The notes under the pieces: model-generated
The model's input: the letters and a program-made list of their open reading frames with translations, nothing else
Database searches by the model: none
Told to the model about the DNA's origin: nothing
Made by a program: the position numbers and the translations under genes
Shown here: one piece after another, positions 1 to 8,205 of the stretch
Layout: every line of letters begins with the position of its first letter
How positions within the stretch are numbered: the stretch's first letter is position 1
Assembly: GCA_944387435.1 (NCBI GenBank)
Contig: CALXEW010000016.1
Location: forward strand, 1 to 40,042
Direction: 5' to 3'
Length of the DNA stretch: 40,042 nucleotides
Source: an uncultured Clostridia bacterium
GTDB lineage: Bacteria; Bacillota; Clostridia; TANB77; CAG-508

Positions 1-909
1 AAATGGCTAAAAGAAGTAGATAAGTTTGCTTTAAGTAATGCAATATATAATATGGATACTGCCTATCAGAAATTTTTAAAAGAAAATGCAGGGTATCCAA
101 AATTTAAAAGTAAGCATGATAACCATAAATCATATACTACCAATTATACAAATGGAAATATAGCAGTAGATTATGAGGGTGGAAAAATAAAACTACCAAA
201 ATTAAAGAAAGTAAAATCAAAATTACACAGAAAATTTAATGGGCAGATAAAATCAGCAACAGTATTGCAAGTTCCAAGTGGGAAATACTATGTGTCAATA
301 CTAGTAGAAACAGAGCATGAAGAATTACCACATACAAAACAAAATATAGGACTAGATTTAGGAATTAAGGATTTATGTATTACATCAGAAGGAGAGAAGT
401 ATGAAAATCCAAAGACAATAAAGAAATACGAAAGAAAACTTGCAAGGAAACAAAGAGAGTTAGCGCATAAGGAAAAAGGAAGTAAAAATTACCAAAAGAA
501 GAAAAAAGAAATAGCAATATGCCATGAAAAAATAAGTAACATTAGAAAAGATTATCTACATAAAGTTTCTAATAAGATTATCAGCGAAAACCAAGTGATA
601 GTGACAGAAAATTTACAGATAAAGAATATGGTGAAAAATCATCATCTAGCAAAATCAATAATAGATGTATCATGGTATGAGCTTGCAAGACAATTAGAAT
701 ATAAGGCTAAATGGAATGGAAGAAAGTATATCAAAATAGATACTTTTTATGCTAGTAGTCAATTATGTTCTGTCTGTGGATATCAGAATGTAGATACAAA
801 AGATTTATCAGTAAGAGAATGGACATGTCCTAAATGCAAGGCAAAGCATGACAGGGATATAAATGCTGCAACAAATATCCTAATGGAAGGATTAAGAAAA
901 ATAGCATAG
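1..909 (+). CDS. tnpB: TnpB RNA-guided endonuclease, 5' partial
   Basis: Transposon-encoded RuvC-type nuclease of the IS200/IS605 family; relatives cut DNA guided by an RNA made from the element's right end and help the element persist. The frame is open from base 1, so the N-terminus is outside the window; an internal ATG at 52 is not the true start. Visible parts are the middle domain, RuvC-I Asp in GLDLGIKDL, the RuvC-II Glu in TENLQI, a zinc finger made of CSVC and CPKC, and the RuvC-III Asp in HDRDINAATN. All catalytic residues are present, so the visible part looks functional. The gene ends about 110 bp before the right end, the usual layout when the guide RNA overlaps the 3' region. 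Confidence 0.93.
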   Translation, partial: KWLKEVDKFALSNAIYNMDTAYQKFLKENAGYPKFKSKHDNHKSYTTNYTNGNIAVDYEGGKIKLPKLKKVKSKLHRKFNGQIKSATVLQVPSGKYYVSILVETEHEELPHTKQNIGLDLGIKDLCITSEGEKYENPKTIKKYERKLARKQRELAHKEKGSKNYQKKKKEIAICHEKISNIRKDYLHKVSNKIISENQVIVTENLQIKNMVKNHHLAKSIIDVSWYELARQLEYKAKWNGRKYIKIDTFYASSQLCSVCGYQNVDTKDLSVREWTCPKCKAKHDRDINAATNILMEGLRKIA

Positions 910-1018
910 AGAAAAAATATATAGGGCAGGGACTGCCCGAATTAACGCCTGTGGAGATAGTAGGTTACGAGGTCTGTGAAGCAGGAAGCCCATTGGCTTT
1001 AGACAATGGGTAGTTCAC
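900..1018 (+). ncRNA. candidate TnpB omega-RNA (reRNA) scaffold
   Basis: The stretch from the tnpB stop codon to the element end is GC-richer than its surroundings, has GGCAGGGACTGCCC at 924-937 (GGCAG pairs with CTGCC) and closes with the CCCATTG/CAATGGG hairpin and TAGTTCAC. In characterised TnpB systems the guide RNA comes from exactly this position and the guide is the flanking DNA after the right end. Here the guide would begin at about 1019 (AAATATTTATAG...). The 5' limit is a guess. Confidence 0.5.
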
Positions 1019-1538
1019 AAATATTTATAGACAAGGTTGGTTAAAAGTAAGAATAGGACTAGAACATAAAGATAAATGTGAATCTGTTGCAGACCATTCT
1101 TTCTCTATGGCATTACTTGCTCTTACTATGATTGAGAAGTACAAATTACCTTATGATACACTAAAGTGTATGAAAATGTGTATAGTACATGAACTAGGAG
1201 AAGTATATGTAGGAGATTATACACCTTATGACAAGGTGAGTAAAGAAGATAAACATAATCAAGAAAGAGAAGCTATAAAGAAAATTTTAAACTCTTTGGA
1301 TTTTGATAATGATTTTTTGGAATTATGGGAAGAATTTGAAGAAGCAAAAACAGATGAGGCTAAATTTGTTAAAAACCTAGACCAGCTTGAATTTATTCTT
1401 CAAGCATCAGCATATGGATTAGATGCATCATGTTTTGAAAGATGTATTAGCAAAATAACAGATGAAAATTGTAAAGAAGTATTAAATTCATTAATTGATT
1501 TGACAAAGGGAAATGAAAAACCAAAAGTAATAGGATAG
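1019..1538 (+). pseudogene. HD-domain hydrolase (HDDC2/YfbR-like), 5' end displaced by the IS insertion
   Basis: Predicted metal-dependent HD phosphohydrolase resembling 5'-deoxynucleotidases. The frame continues upstream of the first ATG (1107) to the transposon junction and there encodes YRQGWLKV and ESVADHSFSMALLAL, conserved N-terminal motifs of the family. The gene was therefore intact before insertion, and its first codons should lie left of the element. The metal-site motif reads HELGE where HD is usual, and GDYTP follows as in HDDC2 proteins. A restart at ATG 1107 would lack the first metal-binding His. It is followed 7 bp later by holA. It is probably inactive unless the element excises precisely. 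Confidence 0.75.
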
Positions 1539-1545
1539 GATGTAA

Positions 1546-2571
1546 ATGATTAGTATTGAAAAGTTGGAACAAGAATTAAAACAAGAAAAATTAAATAGTA
1601 TATACCTTTTATATGGTGAGGAATTGTTTTTATTAGAAAGTAATTTAAATAGAATAAGAAAATTATTTGGCGAAACCATAAAAGGTATAAACTATGTACT
1701 AATAGATGATACAAATGTAAAAGAATTAATTCAAGATATAGAAACACCAGCATTTGGCTATGAGAAAAAATTAATCATTGCGAGAAATACAGGGCTATTT
1801 AAAAGCGAAGGAAAAAGAAAAAATCAAGAGTTAAGTTCTTTAAAAGAAAAAATAAATGACTATTTAAATGAAAATATAGATATAATAAACCAAAGTGTTA
1901 TATTAGTTTTTGTTGAAGAAGATGCAGATAGTAGATTAAAATTATTTAAAACTATAGATAAACAAGGAAATGTTTGTAAATTTGATTTTCAAAAACCAAT
2001 TCAAATAGAAAAAAGAGTAAAAGCTATTTGTAGTGCATATGGAGTAAAAATAGAGGATAGTACTTTAAGGTATTTTATAGAAATATGTGGTACTAATATG
2101 CAAGATGTAATAAATGAAATTAGAAAACTAATAGAATATGCGGGAAATGGTGGAACTATAAAAAAAGAAGATGTAGATAGCTTAACAATAAAGAAACTAG
2201 AAGCAATAATATTTGATTTAACTGACAACTTGGGCCAAAAACAAACTGCAAAGGCTTTAGAAGTGTTAAAGAATTTAATTTATAATAAAGAACCAATACA
2301 AAGAATTTTGGTTATGCTTTATAATCATTTTAAGAAACTTTATTTCTTAAAATTGGCGACTAAATATAATAAAGATATTGTAACTTCTTTAAGCTTGAAA
2401 CCGAATCAAACTTTTCTTGTTAATAAATATAAAACTCAAGGCAAATATTTTACAGAAAAAGAATTAAAAAATGTTTTACAAGCACTAAGAGATTTAGACG
2501 TTAATTATAAAAATGGTTTAATAGACCTTCAAGTAGGATTAGAAGCAATTCTTTGTAATTATTGTTCATAA
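1546..2571 (+). CDS. holA: DNA polymerase III subunit delta
   Basis: Delta subunit of the clamp loader; it opens the beta sliding clamp and loads it on primed DNA. The 341-residue length fits the family. The N-terminal AAA+-like domain begins with IYLLYGEELFLLE, typical of HolA, followed by the lid region and the C-terminal collar domain with helical segments such as LEVLKNLIYNKEPIQRIL. Start ATG 1546 follows the preceding gene by 7 bp. A REP-like repeat begins 5 bp after the stop codon. Confidence 0.9.
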   Translation: MISIEKLEQELKQEKLNSIYLLYGEELFLLESNLNRIRKLFGETIKGINYVLIDDTNVKELIQDIETPAFGYEKKLIIARNTGLFKSEGKRKNQELSSLKEKINDYLNENIDIINQSVILVFVEEDADSRLKLFKTIDKQGNVCKFDFQKPIQIEKRVKAICSAYGVKIEDSTLRYFIEICGTNMQDVINEIRKLIEYAGNGGTIKKEDVDSLTIKKLEAIIFDLTDNLGQKQTAKALEVLKNLIYNKEPIQRILVMLYNHFKKLYFLKLATKYNKDIVTSLSLKPNQTFLVNKYKTQGKYFTEKELKNVLQALRDLDVNYKNGLIDLQVGLEAILCNYCS

Positions 2572-2575
2572 AAGT

Positions 2576-2606
2576 GCTGTTTTTTAGGACGGGGGCAAAA
2601 AACAGC
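2576..2606 (+). repeat. REP-like palindromic repeat, copy 1
   Basis: 31 nt: arms GCTGTTTTTT and AAAAAACAGC around a GGACGGGGG-type centre. The same element occurs at 20081-20111, 20493-20522, 21358-21388 (inverted) and 34562-34598 (inverted). Two copies flank a RAYT transposase gene. Here it could also act as the holA terminator. Confidence 0.85.
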
Positions 2607-2646
2607 AAAAAAGTAAAATAGAAAAATAACTATAAAATGTATAATG

Positions 2647-2701
2647 AATCACTTAAATGATAAAAATAGTAAAAAGAAATTTTATCGTTTGGGTGATTTT
2701 T
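2647..2701 (+). terminator. terminator-like hairpin that covers the sleB ribosome site
   Basis: Arms 2647-2665 and 2680-2698 pair over 19 positions if G-U pairs are allowed, followed by a T run ending just before the ATG at 2702. The 3' arm contains GGGTGAT, the only ribosome-binding-like sequence for the next gene. It may end transcripts coming from holA, hide the ribosome site, or both. Confidence 0.6.
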
Positions 2702-3463
2702 ATGTTTAAGAGAAAAAAGGAAAAAATAAAAAGTAAGAAAGCAGAAAAAACAAACAAAATAAGAGCAAAGACTTTGAGTAGAAAAAGTATAAAGGTAAGT
2801 TTAGTAGTTACATTTATAATTTTACTATTTTCTACAGTTATTTTTATGTATTTTACAAATAACAGCGAGGTACAAGCTTTATCTAAATATGGTTCTAGAG
2901 GAGATGAAGTTAGACAAATACAAGAAAAACTTAAAAGATGGGGATATTATAATGGTAATGTAGATGGTATATTTGGTAGTCAGACTTTAGAAGCGGTTAA
3001 ATATTTCCAAAGAAAAAATGGGTTAACAGTAGATGGAATTGCGGGACCAGCAACATTAAGAGCCATGGGAATATATAGTTCTAGTTCTTCATCATCTTCG
3101 TCAACAAGTAATTCTAGTGATTTGAATTTACTTTCTAGAATAATTTATGGAGAAGCAAGAGGAGAACCATATTCAGGACAAGTAGCGGTGGGAGCTGTTG
3201 TTTTAAATAGAGTAAAAAGTAGTTCATTTCCAAATACAATATCAGGTGTAATATACCAATCAGGTGCTTTTGATGCAGTAAGGGATGGGCAAATAAATTT
3301 ATCTCCGGACTCAACAGCAAAGAAAGCAGCACAAGATGCTTTAAATGGTTGGGACCCAACTTATGGAGCAATATATTATTTTAACCCTTCAACAGCAACG
3401 AACAAATGGATTTGGTCAAGACCTATGACTGTAACTATAGGGAGACATAGATTTTGTAAATAG
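2702..3463 (+). CDS. sleB: spore cortex-lytic-type cell wall hydrolase with peptidoglycan-binding domain
   Basis: Predicted SleB-family lytic transglycosylase for peptidoglycan, in spore formers usually the cortex opened at germination. An N-terminal basic stretch and membrane segment (about residues 35-55) are followed by a PG_binding_1 domain (RGDEVRQIQEKLKRWGYY, then FGSQTLEAVKYFQ), a Ser-rich linker and the SleB domain (LLSRIIYGEARGEPY with the presumed catalytic Glu, ending PMTVTIGRHRFCK). Start ATG 2702 is preferred to ATG 2657, which lacks a ribosome site and lies in a hairpin arm. This hairpin may limit translation. The product could also serve in vegetative wall turnover; the family assignment is firm, the spore role inferred. 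Confidence 0.88.
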   Translation: MFKRKKEKIKSKKAEKTNKIRAKTLSRKSIKVSLVVTFIILLFSTVIFMYFTNNSEVQALSKYGSRGDEVRQIQEKLKRWGYYNGNVDGIFGSQTLEAVKYFQRKNGLTVDGIAGPATLRAMGIYSSSSSSSSSTSNSSDLNLLSRIIYGEARGEPYSGQVAVGAVVLNRVKSSSFPNTISGVIYQSGAFDAVRDGQINLSPDSTAKKAAQDALNGWDPTYGAIYYFNPSTATNKWIWSRPMTVTIGRHRFCK

Positions 3464-3468
3464 AGCTA

Positions 3469-3497
3469 TTGACAAGAAGGGATAATTGATGTATTAT
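3469..3497 (+). promoter_or_regulatory. sigma-A-type promoter of leader/prepilin unit 1
   Basis: -35 TTGACA (3469-3474), 17-bp spacer, -10 TATTAT (3492-3497). It lies 38 bp upstream of the leader ORF start. Confidence 0.7.
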
Positions 3498-3534
3498 AAT
3501 TTTACATTTGAAAACTAAAGAGGAGTAATAAAAA

Positions 3535-3603
3535 ATGAAAGACATAGAACTTGTAAGCCTTGAGGCTGTACACACACATACACACACACAAGTAGGTTAT
3601 TAA
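3535..3603 (+). CDS. His/Thr-repeat leader peptide, copy 1
   Basis: A 22-codon ORF with ribosome site AGGAG (3521-3525) and ATG 3535. The C-terminal half reads VHTHTHTQVGY from alternating CAC/CAT and ACA codons, then TAA. A second copy at 32503 has the same spacing from ATG to the repeat (12 codons ending in Val) but a different N-terminus and one extra CA unit. Both precede a terminator and a prepilin-like FGE gene. Peptides of this kind with runs of regulatory codons act in transcription attenuation (his, thr operons), so a sensor of His or Thr charging, or of stalled translation in general, is the inferred role. No relative is known to me. Confidence 0.65.
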   Translation: MKDIELVSLEAVHTHTHTQVGY

Positions 3604-3634
3604 TAAATAAAAAAATAAGAAAAATAAATAAAAA

Positions 3635-3680
3635 AGATAGTGATAAAACCTAAAAAGTAGGTTTTGTTGCTGTCTTTTTT
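3635..3680 (+). terminator. intrinsic terminator of attenuator 1
   Basis: Arms AGATAGTGATAAAACCTA (3635-3652) and 3658-3675 pair over 18 positions including G-U pairs, with a 5-nt loop and a six-T tail. The tip AACCTA (3647-3652) can instead pair with TAGGTT (3593-3598) at the end of the leader ORF, a possible antiterminator. The element is conserved with compensating changes at 32605-32650. Confidence 0.85.
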
Positions 3681-3744
3681 GTGTTTTAAAACAGTTATCA
3701 AATTTAAGAATATAAATTAGAAGAAGATAAGGAGGAAAAAGAAG

Positions 3745-4926
3745 ATGAAAAGAAACAAAAGAATATTAAAAAGAAGGGAAAAAGGAATAATGCTTATAGC
3801 ACTTGTTATTACAATTATTGTGCTTTTAATACTTGCAGGGGTATCAATAGCAATGCTAACAGGAGAAAATGGAATACTTACACAAGCACAAAGAGCAAAG
3901 ACGGAAACAGAGAATGCACAAGAAGAGGAAGAGAGTAGAGTGTCTGATTATGAGACTTATATAAATGCTACAATAGATGGAAATAATATATATACAGATG
4001 ATAACGGAAAGATAGCTATAATTCCGAGAGGATTTTATGTAGTACCAGGATTAGATATTATAAATGAAGGGTTAGTTATTTCGGATATAGAAAATGATAC
4101 GCAAGATGCTGGAAATCAATTTGTATGGATACCAGTACAGACAGTTGTATCACCATCAGAAGAAGAAGGAACTAATAATAAGGCAATGGCAATAGAAAAA
4201 GATGGAAATTATAGAGGATTACTTTATGATTTTGATACAAATGGCTCAGAAGTAAAAAGTGGATGTACTATAACAGATAGTAATTACAGAGAACCAGATA
4301 TTTTATTAGATTCAAATTATGATACAATTCATTTTAAAGATGCTGGATTTGAGTCATTAGAAGAAATGAAACAAGGTCTGCAAAACGAATATAATAAAAT
4401 GATACAAAGCGTAAAAAAATATAAAGGATTCTATGTTGGAAGATATGAATTAGGATTAGAAGCAACAAGTCCTGTAAGTAAAAAAGCAGAAGATGGAATA
4501 ATAACAGCAGATAATAGTAATACAGAAACGAGTATGTGGTATGGTTTATATAAAAAATGTAAAGAATATGCAAAAGAAGAAGATAATAGATCAGTAGTAA
4601 GTAGTATGATGTGGGGAAGTCAATATGATGCAATGCTAAATTGGTTTCAAAAAAATGGTATAAACGTAACAATACCATCTGACAATATAAATACTATAAA
4701 GAATCCTAATGTGACGACAGGGAGTGAGGAAAAAGACATAATAAAAAATATATTTGATCTTTATGGATGTCATTATGAATGGACTTTAGAAAGCAATTAT
4801 ACTTATTTCCGTGTTTCAAGAAGTGGTTTCTATACAGAAGGATTTCAAGTTGTGGGTAGGGGAGGATATCCACCAGTGGGACAAGAAGAATATTATTCTA
4901 CGCGTATTACTTTATATTTGAAATAA
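3745..4926 (+). CDS. prepilin-like surface protein with FGE/SUMF1-like C-terminal domain (paralogue 1)
   Basis: A 393-residue protein with a strong ribosome site (AAGGAGG). The N-terminus is a basic stretch, then G-IMLIALVITIIV and a long hydrophobic helix: a type IV prepilin-like signal with cleavage expected after Gly, although position +5 is Ala where true pilins carry Glu. The motif LTGENGILTQA follows and is identical in the paralogues at 12823 and 32712. The C-terminal two thirds carries FGE-sulfatase landmarks (NQFVWIPV, GFYVGRYELG, MMWGSQYDAMLNW, YEWTLE) and ends RITLYLK. It lies behind the leader/terminator unit. The last segment lacks the GC-rich signature of a DGR variable region. 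The function is probably extracellular binding; no ligand can be inferred. Confidence 0.8.
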   Translation: MKRNKRILKRREKGIMLIALVITIIVLLILAGVSIAMLTGENGILTQAQRAKTETENAQEEEESRVSDYETYINATIDGNNIYTDDNGKIAIIPRGFYVVPGLDIINEGLVISDIENDTQDAGNQFVWIPVQTVVSPSEEEGTNNKAMAIEKDGNYRGLLYDFDTNGSEVKSGCTITDSNYREPDILLDSNYDTIHFKDAGFESLEEMKQGLQNEYNKMIQSVKKYKGFYVGRYELGLEATSPVSKKAEDGIITADNSNTETSMWYGLYKKCKEYAKEEDNRSVVSSMMWGSQYDAMLNWFQKNGINVTIPSDNINTIKNPNVTTGSEEKDIIKNIFDLYGCHYEWTLESNYTYFRVSRSGFYTEGFQVVGRGGYPPVGQEEYYSTRITLYLK

Positions 4927-5108
4927 TACTATTTTAAGGTTTTTAGATATATTACGAAATGTAGATTAAAATAAAAATGCTAAGACATAATAGAAATGAA
5001 AAGATGTAAAAGTATTTGCTAAGTTTGTTTAATGAGTGATTTTTTCTTTTTTACATTTTATTATTATTCTGTATGGTTTGGAATTAGGTAAGTTTTCATT
5101 ATTTTTTC

Positions 5109-5137
5109 TTGACAAAAAAGAAGCATATTGATAATAT
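5109..5137 (+). promoter_or_regulatory. sigma-A-type promoter upstream of yqeG
   Basis: -35 TTGACA (5109-5114), 17-bp spacer, -10 TAATAT (5132-5137). A start codon at 5109 would lie inside the -35 box, which supports ATG 5169 as the start of the next gene. The 180 bp between 4927 and 5108 holds nothing else I can recognise. Confidence 0.75.
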
Positions 5138-5168
5138 ATATTTGATATATTGGCTTATGGAGGAAAAA

Positions 5169-5669
5169 ATGATTTATCCAAATGAATATTTCGATAAAAT
5201 AGAAAAAATAACAATAGAATATTTACAAAAAAATAAAATAAAAGCATTAATATTAGATATGGATAATACCTTAATAAATTATAATAAAGAAATGCCAGAA
5301 AGAATTGAAAAATGGGCAAAAGAATTAAAAGGTCAAGGAGTAAAACTAATTATTGTATCAAACAGTAATAAAAAGGAGAAAATAGAAAGAGTATCTAATA
5401 TATTAGGAATAAAATATATACTTTTTGCAAAAAAACCATTAAAAGGTGGATTAAAAAAAGCGGCCAAGATGTTAGGTGAGCAGCCAGCTAGAATTGCAGT
5501 AGTAGGAGACCAAATATTTACAGATGTAATAGGTGGAAATAGATGTAAAATGCATACAATATTAGTTGATTCATTAGAAGAAAAAGACTTTTGGTTTACA
5601 GCATGGAAAAGACCAATTGAAAATAGAATAAAAGAAAAAATCAAAAAAGATAACAAAGGAGAAAAATAA
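5169..5669 (+). CDS. yqeG: YqeG-family HAD IIIA-type phosphatase
   Basis: HAD-superfamily phosphatase of 166 residues, about the usual YqeG length. Motif I is LILDMDNTL (nucleophile Asp and acid Asp), motif II is LIIVSNSNKK, the Lys of motif III lies in FAKKPLKGGL, and motif IV is VVGDQIFTDVIGGNR. The substrate is unknown in most bacteria; family members often sit near ribosome-assembly or shikimate genes. Start 5169 follows GGAGGAAAAA. It is in one operon with the prepilin peptidase gene, 1 bp downstream. Confidence 0.9.
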   Translation: MIYPNEYFDKIEKITIEYLQKNKIKALILDMDNTLINYNKEMPERIEKWAKELKGQGVKLIIVSNSNKKEKIERVSNILGIKYILFAKKPLKGGLKKAAKMLGEQPARIAVVGDQIFTDVIGGNRCKMHTILVDSLEEKDFWFTAWKRPIENRIKEKIKKDNKGEK

Positions 5670-5670
5670 A

Positions 5671-6426
5671 ATGTATATAAACGACGTACATATAGCATAT
5701 TATTTTGTAGCAGCAATATTAGGATTATTTGTTGGGGAATTAGTTAATTGGGCTAATAAGAGATTACCAGAATATAAAAAGTTTTTATCAAGAGAATTTT
5801 TTACAGAAAAAAGATTAGAATTTAAACCTAATTATATATTAATGTTATTAACAGCAGCAATATATGTGACATTAATATATGTATTTGGGATAAAAGATAC
5901 AATTGTAGCAAATTTAGACTTAATAAAATACCTTATTTTAACACCAATGCTTTTATCTGTATTTGTAATAGATTATAGGGAGCAAATAATACCAAATAGA
6001 TTAAACCTAACTATATTTGAAGTAGGAATTATATTTGCATTTCTTTATGGATTATCAGATGTAGCAATAACAATAAATATGCTACTTGGAATGTTAGCAG
6101 GAGGAGGAATCTTCTTACTTATAACTTTAGTAGGAGGGGTGTTTTACGGGAAAGAAGCCATGGGATTTGGCGATGTAAAATTGATGGGAGCACTTGGATT
6201 ATATTTTGGATTATCAAATATAATAGTAATCACTTTAATGTCATTCTTAATAGGAGCAATTTTAAGTATCGTTCTTTTATTAAGTAAGATAAAAAAATCA
6301 AGTGAGTATATACCGTTTGGACCATTTATAGTGATAGCAACATTTATAAGTATGTATATACCTTTTGAACAAATTAAGAATGTATTATTACAAATATTTA
6401 CTTTAGGAATGTATAATTTTAAATAA
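5671..6426 (+). CDS. prepilin peptidase (A24 aspartic peptidase)
   Basis: Membrane aspartic protease that would remove the positively charged leader of prepilins and pseudopilins. It has about seven hydrophobic segments. Both catalytic Asp motifs are seen: VIDYREQIIPNRL and GFGDVKLMGALGL. The N-terminal methyltransferase part is shortened and the usual Cys pairs are absent, so it may cleave without N-methylating. Ribosome site AAAGGAG (5655-5661). It is the only processing enzyme in the window for the three prepilin-like FGE proteins (3745, 12823, 32712); no pilus ATPase or platform gene is present. Confidence 0.9.
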   Translation: MYINDVHIAYYFVAAILGLFVGELVNWANKRLPEYKKFLSREFFTEKRLEFKPNYILMLLTAAIYVTLIYVFGIKDTIVANLDLIKYLILTPMLLSVFVIDYREQIIPNRLNLTIFEVGIIFAFLYGLSDVAITINMLLGMLAGGGIFLLITLVGGVFYGKEAMGFGDVKLMGALGLYFGLSNIIVITLMSFLIGAILSIVLLLSKIKKSSEYIPFGPFIVIATFISMYIPFEQIKNVLLQIFTLGMYNFK

Positions 6427-6457
6427 AGTCTTATAGAAAATTAGGGAGATGGATTGT

Positions 6458-7516
6458 ATGAATTCTAAATTACAGTGGTTAAGAAATACTATGGCGAGTC
6501 TTGATATGCAAGGATTAATAATATCAAATCCAGTCAATATAAAATATTTAACAGGAATAGATGCAGAAGGAACACTACTTCTTACAAGAAAAGATAATAT
6601 ATTTATAACAGATGGAAGATATATAGAACATGTACATAGTATTCTTACATTATATGATGAGATAATTGTATATGATATAAATGATGTATCTAAAGATGAT
6701 TATGAAAATTTCTTTATGTTCTGTGAAAATGTAGGTTTTGAAGAATACTATGTTACATATGCAGATTATAAGGAATTAATTAGAAAATATAAAATTAATA
6801 ATTTGGTAGAAACAGAGCATATTATAGAAAGACAGAGGATGATAAAAGATAAAGATGAAATATCAAATATAGAAAAGGCATGCGAAATAACTGATAATTG
6901 TTTCAAATATTTATTAACATATATAAAACCAGGAATGACGGAAAAACAAATAGCAGAAGAAATAGAAGAATATTATAAGCAAAGGACAGATGGATTAGCA
7001 TTTGATACAATTGTGCTTTCTGGAGAAAATACATCAATGCCACATGGAGTACCATCAGATAGAAAGATACAAGAGCAAGATATAATAACTATAGATATGG
7101 GATGCAAGGTAAATGGGTATTGTTCAGACATGACAAGAACAATCTTTGTGGGAAGTGTAGCTGAATATATAAAGCCAATTTATGATTTAGTATTAAAAAA
7201 TCAAGTGCAAACATTAGAAGAAATGAAAGATGGAGAAAGTACAAGACTTCTTACAAAAATGGTTGAAAATGATTTTAAATTAAATGGATATGATTTAATA
7301 CATAGTTTAGGTCATGGGGTAGGAATGGAAATACACGAAGCACCATATATTAATTACAGAACAGATACACAACTAAAAGAAAATATGGTAGTAACAGATG
7401 AACCAGGAATATATATACCAGGAAAATTTGGAGTAAGAATAGAAGATACAGTACAAATAACAAAATTTGGCTGTATAAGTTTAACCAAATCTGAGAAAAA
7501 TTATATTATAATATAA
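6458..7516 (+). CDS. M24-family aminopeptidase (Xaa-Pro dipeptidase type)
   Basis: Cytosolic dimetal peptidase, probably releasing N-terminal residues before proline. It has an N-terminal creatinase-like domain (IISNPVNIKYLTGIDAEGTLL) and a C-terminal pita-bread domain with the metal ligands in order: Asp in TIDMG, Asp in CSDMTRT, His in GHGVGMEIHE, Glu in TDEPGIY and Glu in GVRIEDTV. Start ATG 6458 is preferred over ATG 6449 because GGGAG (6444-6448) lies 9 bp from the former and directly abuts the latter. In many Bacillota this gene precedes efp, as here. Confidence 0.9.
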   Translation: MNSKLQWLRNTMASLDMQGLIISNPVNIKYLTGIDAEGTLLLTRKDNIFITDGRYIEHVHSILTLYDEIIVYDINDVSKDDYENFFMFCENVGFEEYYVTYADYKELIRKYKINNLVETEHIIERQRMIKDKDEISNIEKACEITDNCFKYLLTYIKPGMTEKQIAEEIEEYYKQRTDGLAFDTIVLSGENTSMPHGVPSDRKIQEQDIITIDMGCKVNGYCSDMTRTIFVGSVAEYIKPIYDLVLKNQVQTLEEMKDGESTRLLTKMVENDFKLNGYDLIHSLGHGVGMEIHEAPYINYRTDTQLKENMVVTDEPGIYIPGKFGVRIEDTVQITKFGCISLTKSEKNYIII

Positions 7517-7556
7517 TGAATAAAATATGTATATATCATAAAATAAAGGCTCAATG

Positions 7557-7585
7557 TTGATTTTTATTAAGATTTGTAGTAAAAT
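7557..7585 (+). promoter_or_regulatory. promoter of efp
   Basis: -35 TTGATT (7557-7562), 17-bp spacer, -10 TAAAAT (7580-7585), 37 bp before the efp ATG. Confidence 0.65.
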
Positions 7586-7622
7586 ATGTAAAATTAAGAA
7601 ATAATTGAAAGGAGAATTAATT

Positions 7623-8189
7623 ATGGCAGCAGTATATTCAGCAGGAGATTTTAGAAATGGAACAACATTTGAAATGGAAGGAAATGTTTATAGAGTTGTA
7701 GAATTCCAACACGTAAAACCAGGAAAGGGATCAGCATTTGTTAGAACAAAAATAAAAAATGTTATAACAGGAGCAACATTGGAAAAAACTTTTAATCCAT
7801 CAGATAAATTTCCAGCAGCAGAAATTGAAAAGAAAGCAATGCAATATTTATATAATGATGGAGGATTATATTATTTCATGGATAATGAAACATATGATCA
7901 AATTCCATTAAACGAAGATCAATTAGGAGATTGCTTAAAATATTTAAAAGAAAATATGGAAGTTACAATGCTTTCATTTAAAGGAAATGTTTTTGCAGTA
8001 GAACCACCAACATTTGTTGAATTAGAGGTTACATATACAGAACCAGGATTTAGTGGAAATACTACAACAACATCAGGAAAACCAGCTAAATTAGAAACAG
8101 GTTTAGAAATACAAGTTCCACTATTCGTAAATATAGGAGATATTCTTAAAATAGATACTAGAACAGGCGAATATATGGAAAGAATTTAG
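7623..8189 (+). CDS. efp: translation elongation factor P
   Basis: Relieves ribosome stalling at polyproline stretches by binding near the P-site tRNA. The 188 residues contain the three beta-barrel domains. The tip loop [10 protein letters not shown] carries Lys35, aligned with the modified lysine of other EF-P proteins. Start 7623 ([10 protein letters not shown]) follows AAAGGAG at a good distance; the ATG at 7605 has no ribosome site. It sits in the common M24 peptidase-efp-zinc-ribbon order of Clostridia. Confidence 0.96.
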   Translation: MAAVYSAGDFRNGTTFEMEGNVYRVVEFQHVKPGKGSAFVRTKIKNVITGATLEKTFNPSDKFPAAEIEKKAMQYLYNDGGLYYFMDNETYDQIPLNEDQLGDCLKYLKENMEVTMLSFKGNVFAVEPPTFVELEVTYTEPGFSGNTTTTSGKPAKLETGLEIQVPLFVNIGDILKIDTRTGEYMERI

Positions 8190-8205
8190 GAAAGGTGATT
8201 AGTTA

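Larger units (their letters stand above)
1..1018 (+). mobile_element. IS200/IS605-family element, right portion
   Basis: The element runs in from outside the window and holds tnpB, a non-coding 3' region and a hairpin right end. The hairpin is CCCATTG-loop-CAATGGG (about 993-1010) followed by TAGTTCAC, typical of subterminal hairpins in this transposon family. The right boundary is placed at 1018, because an HD-hydrolase reading frame resumes just after it. The left end and any tnpA lie outside the window. A solo copy of the same right end sits at 9180-9208. Confidence 0.85.
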
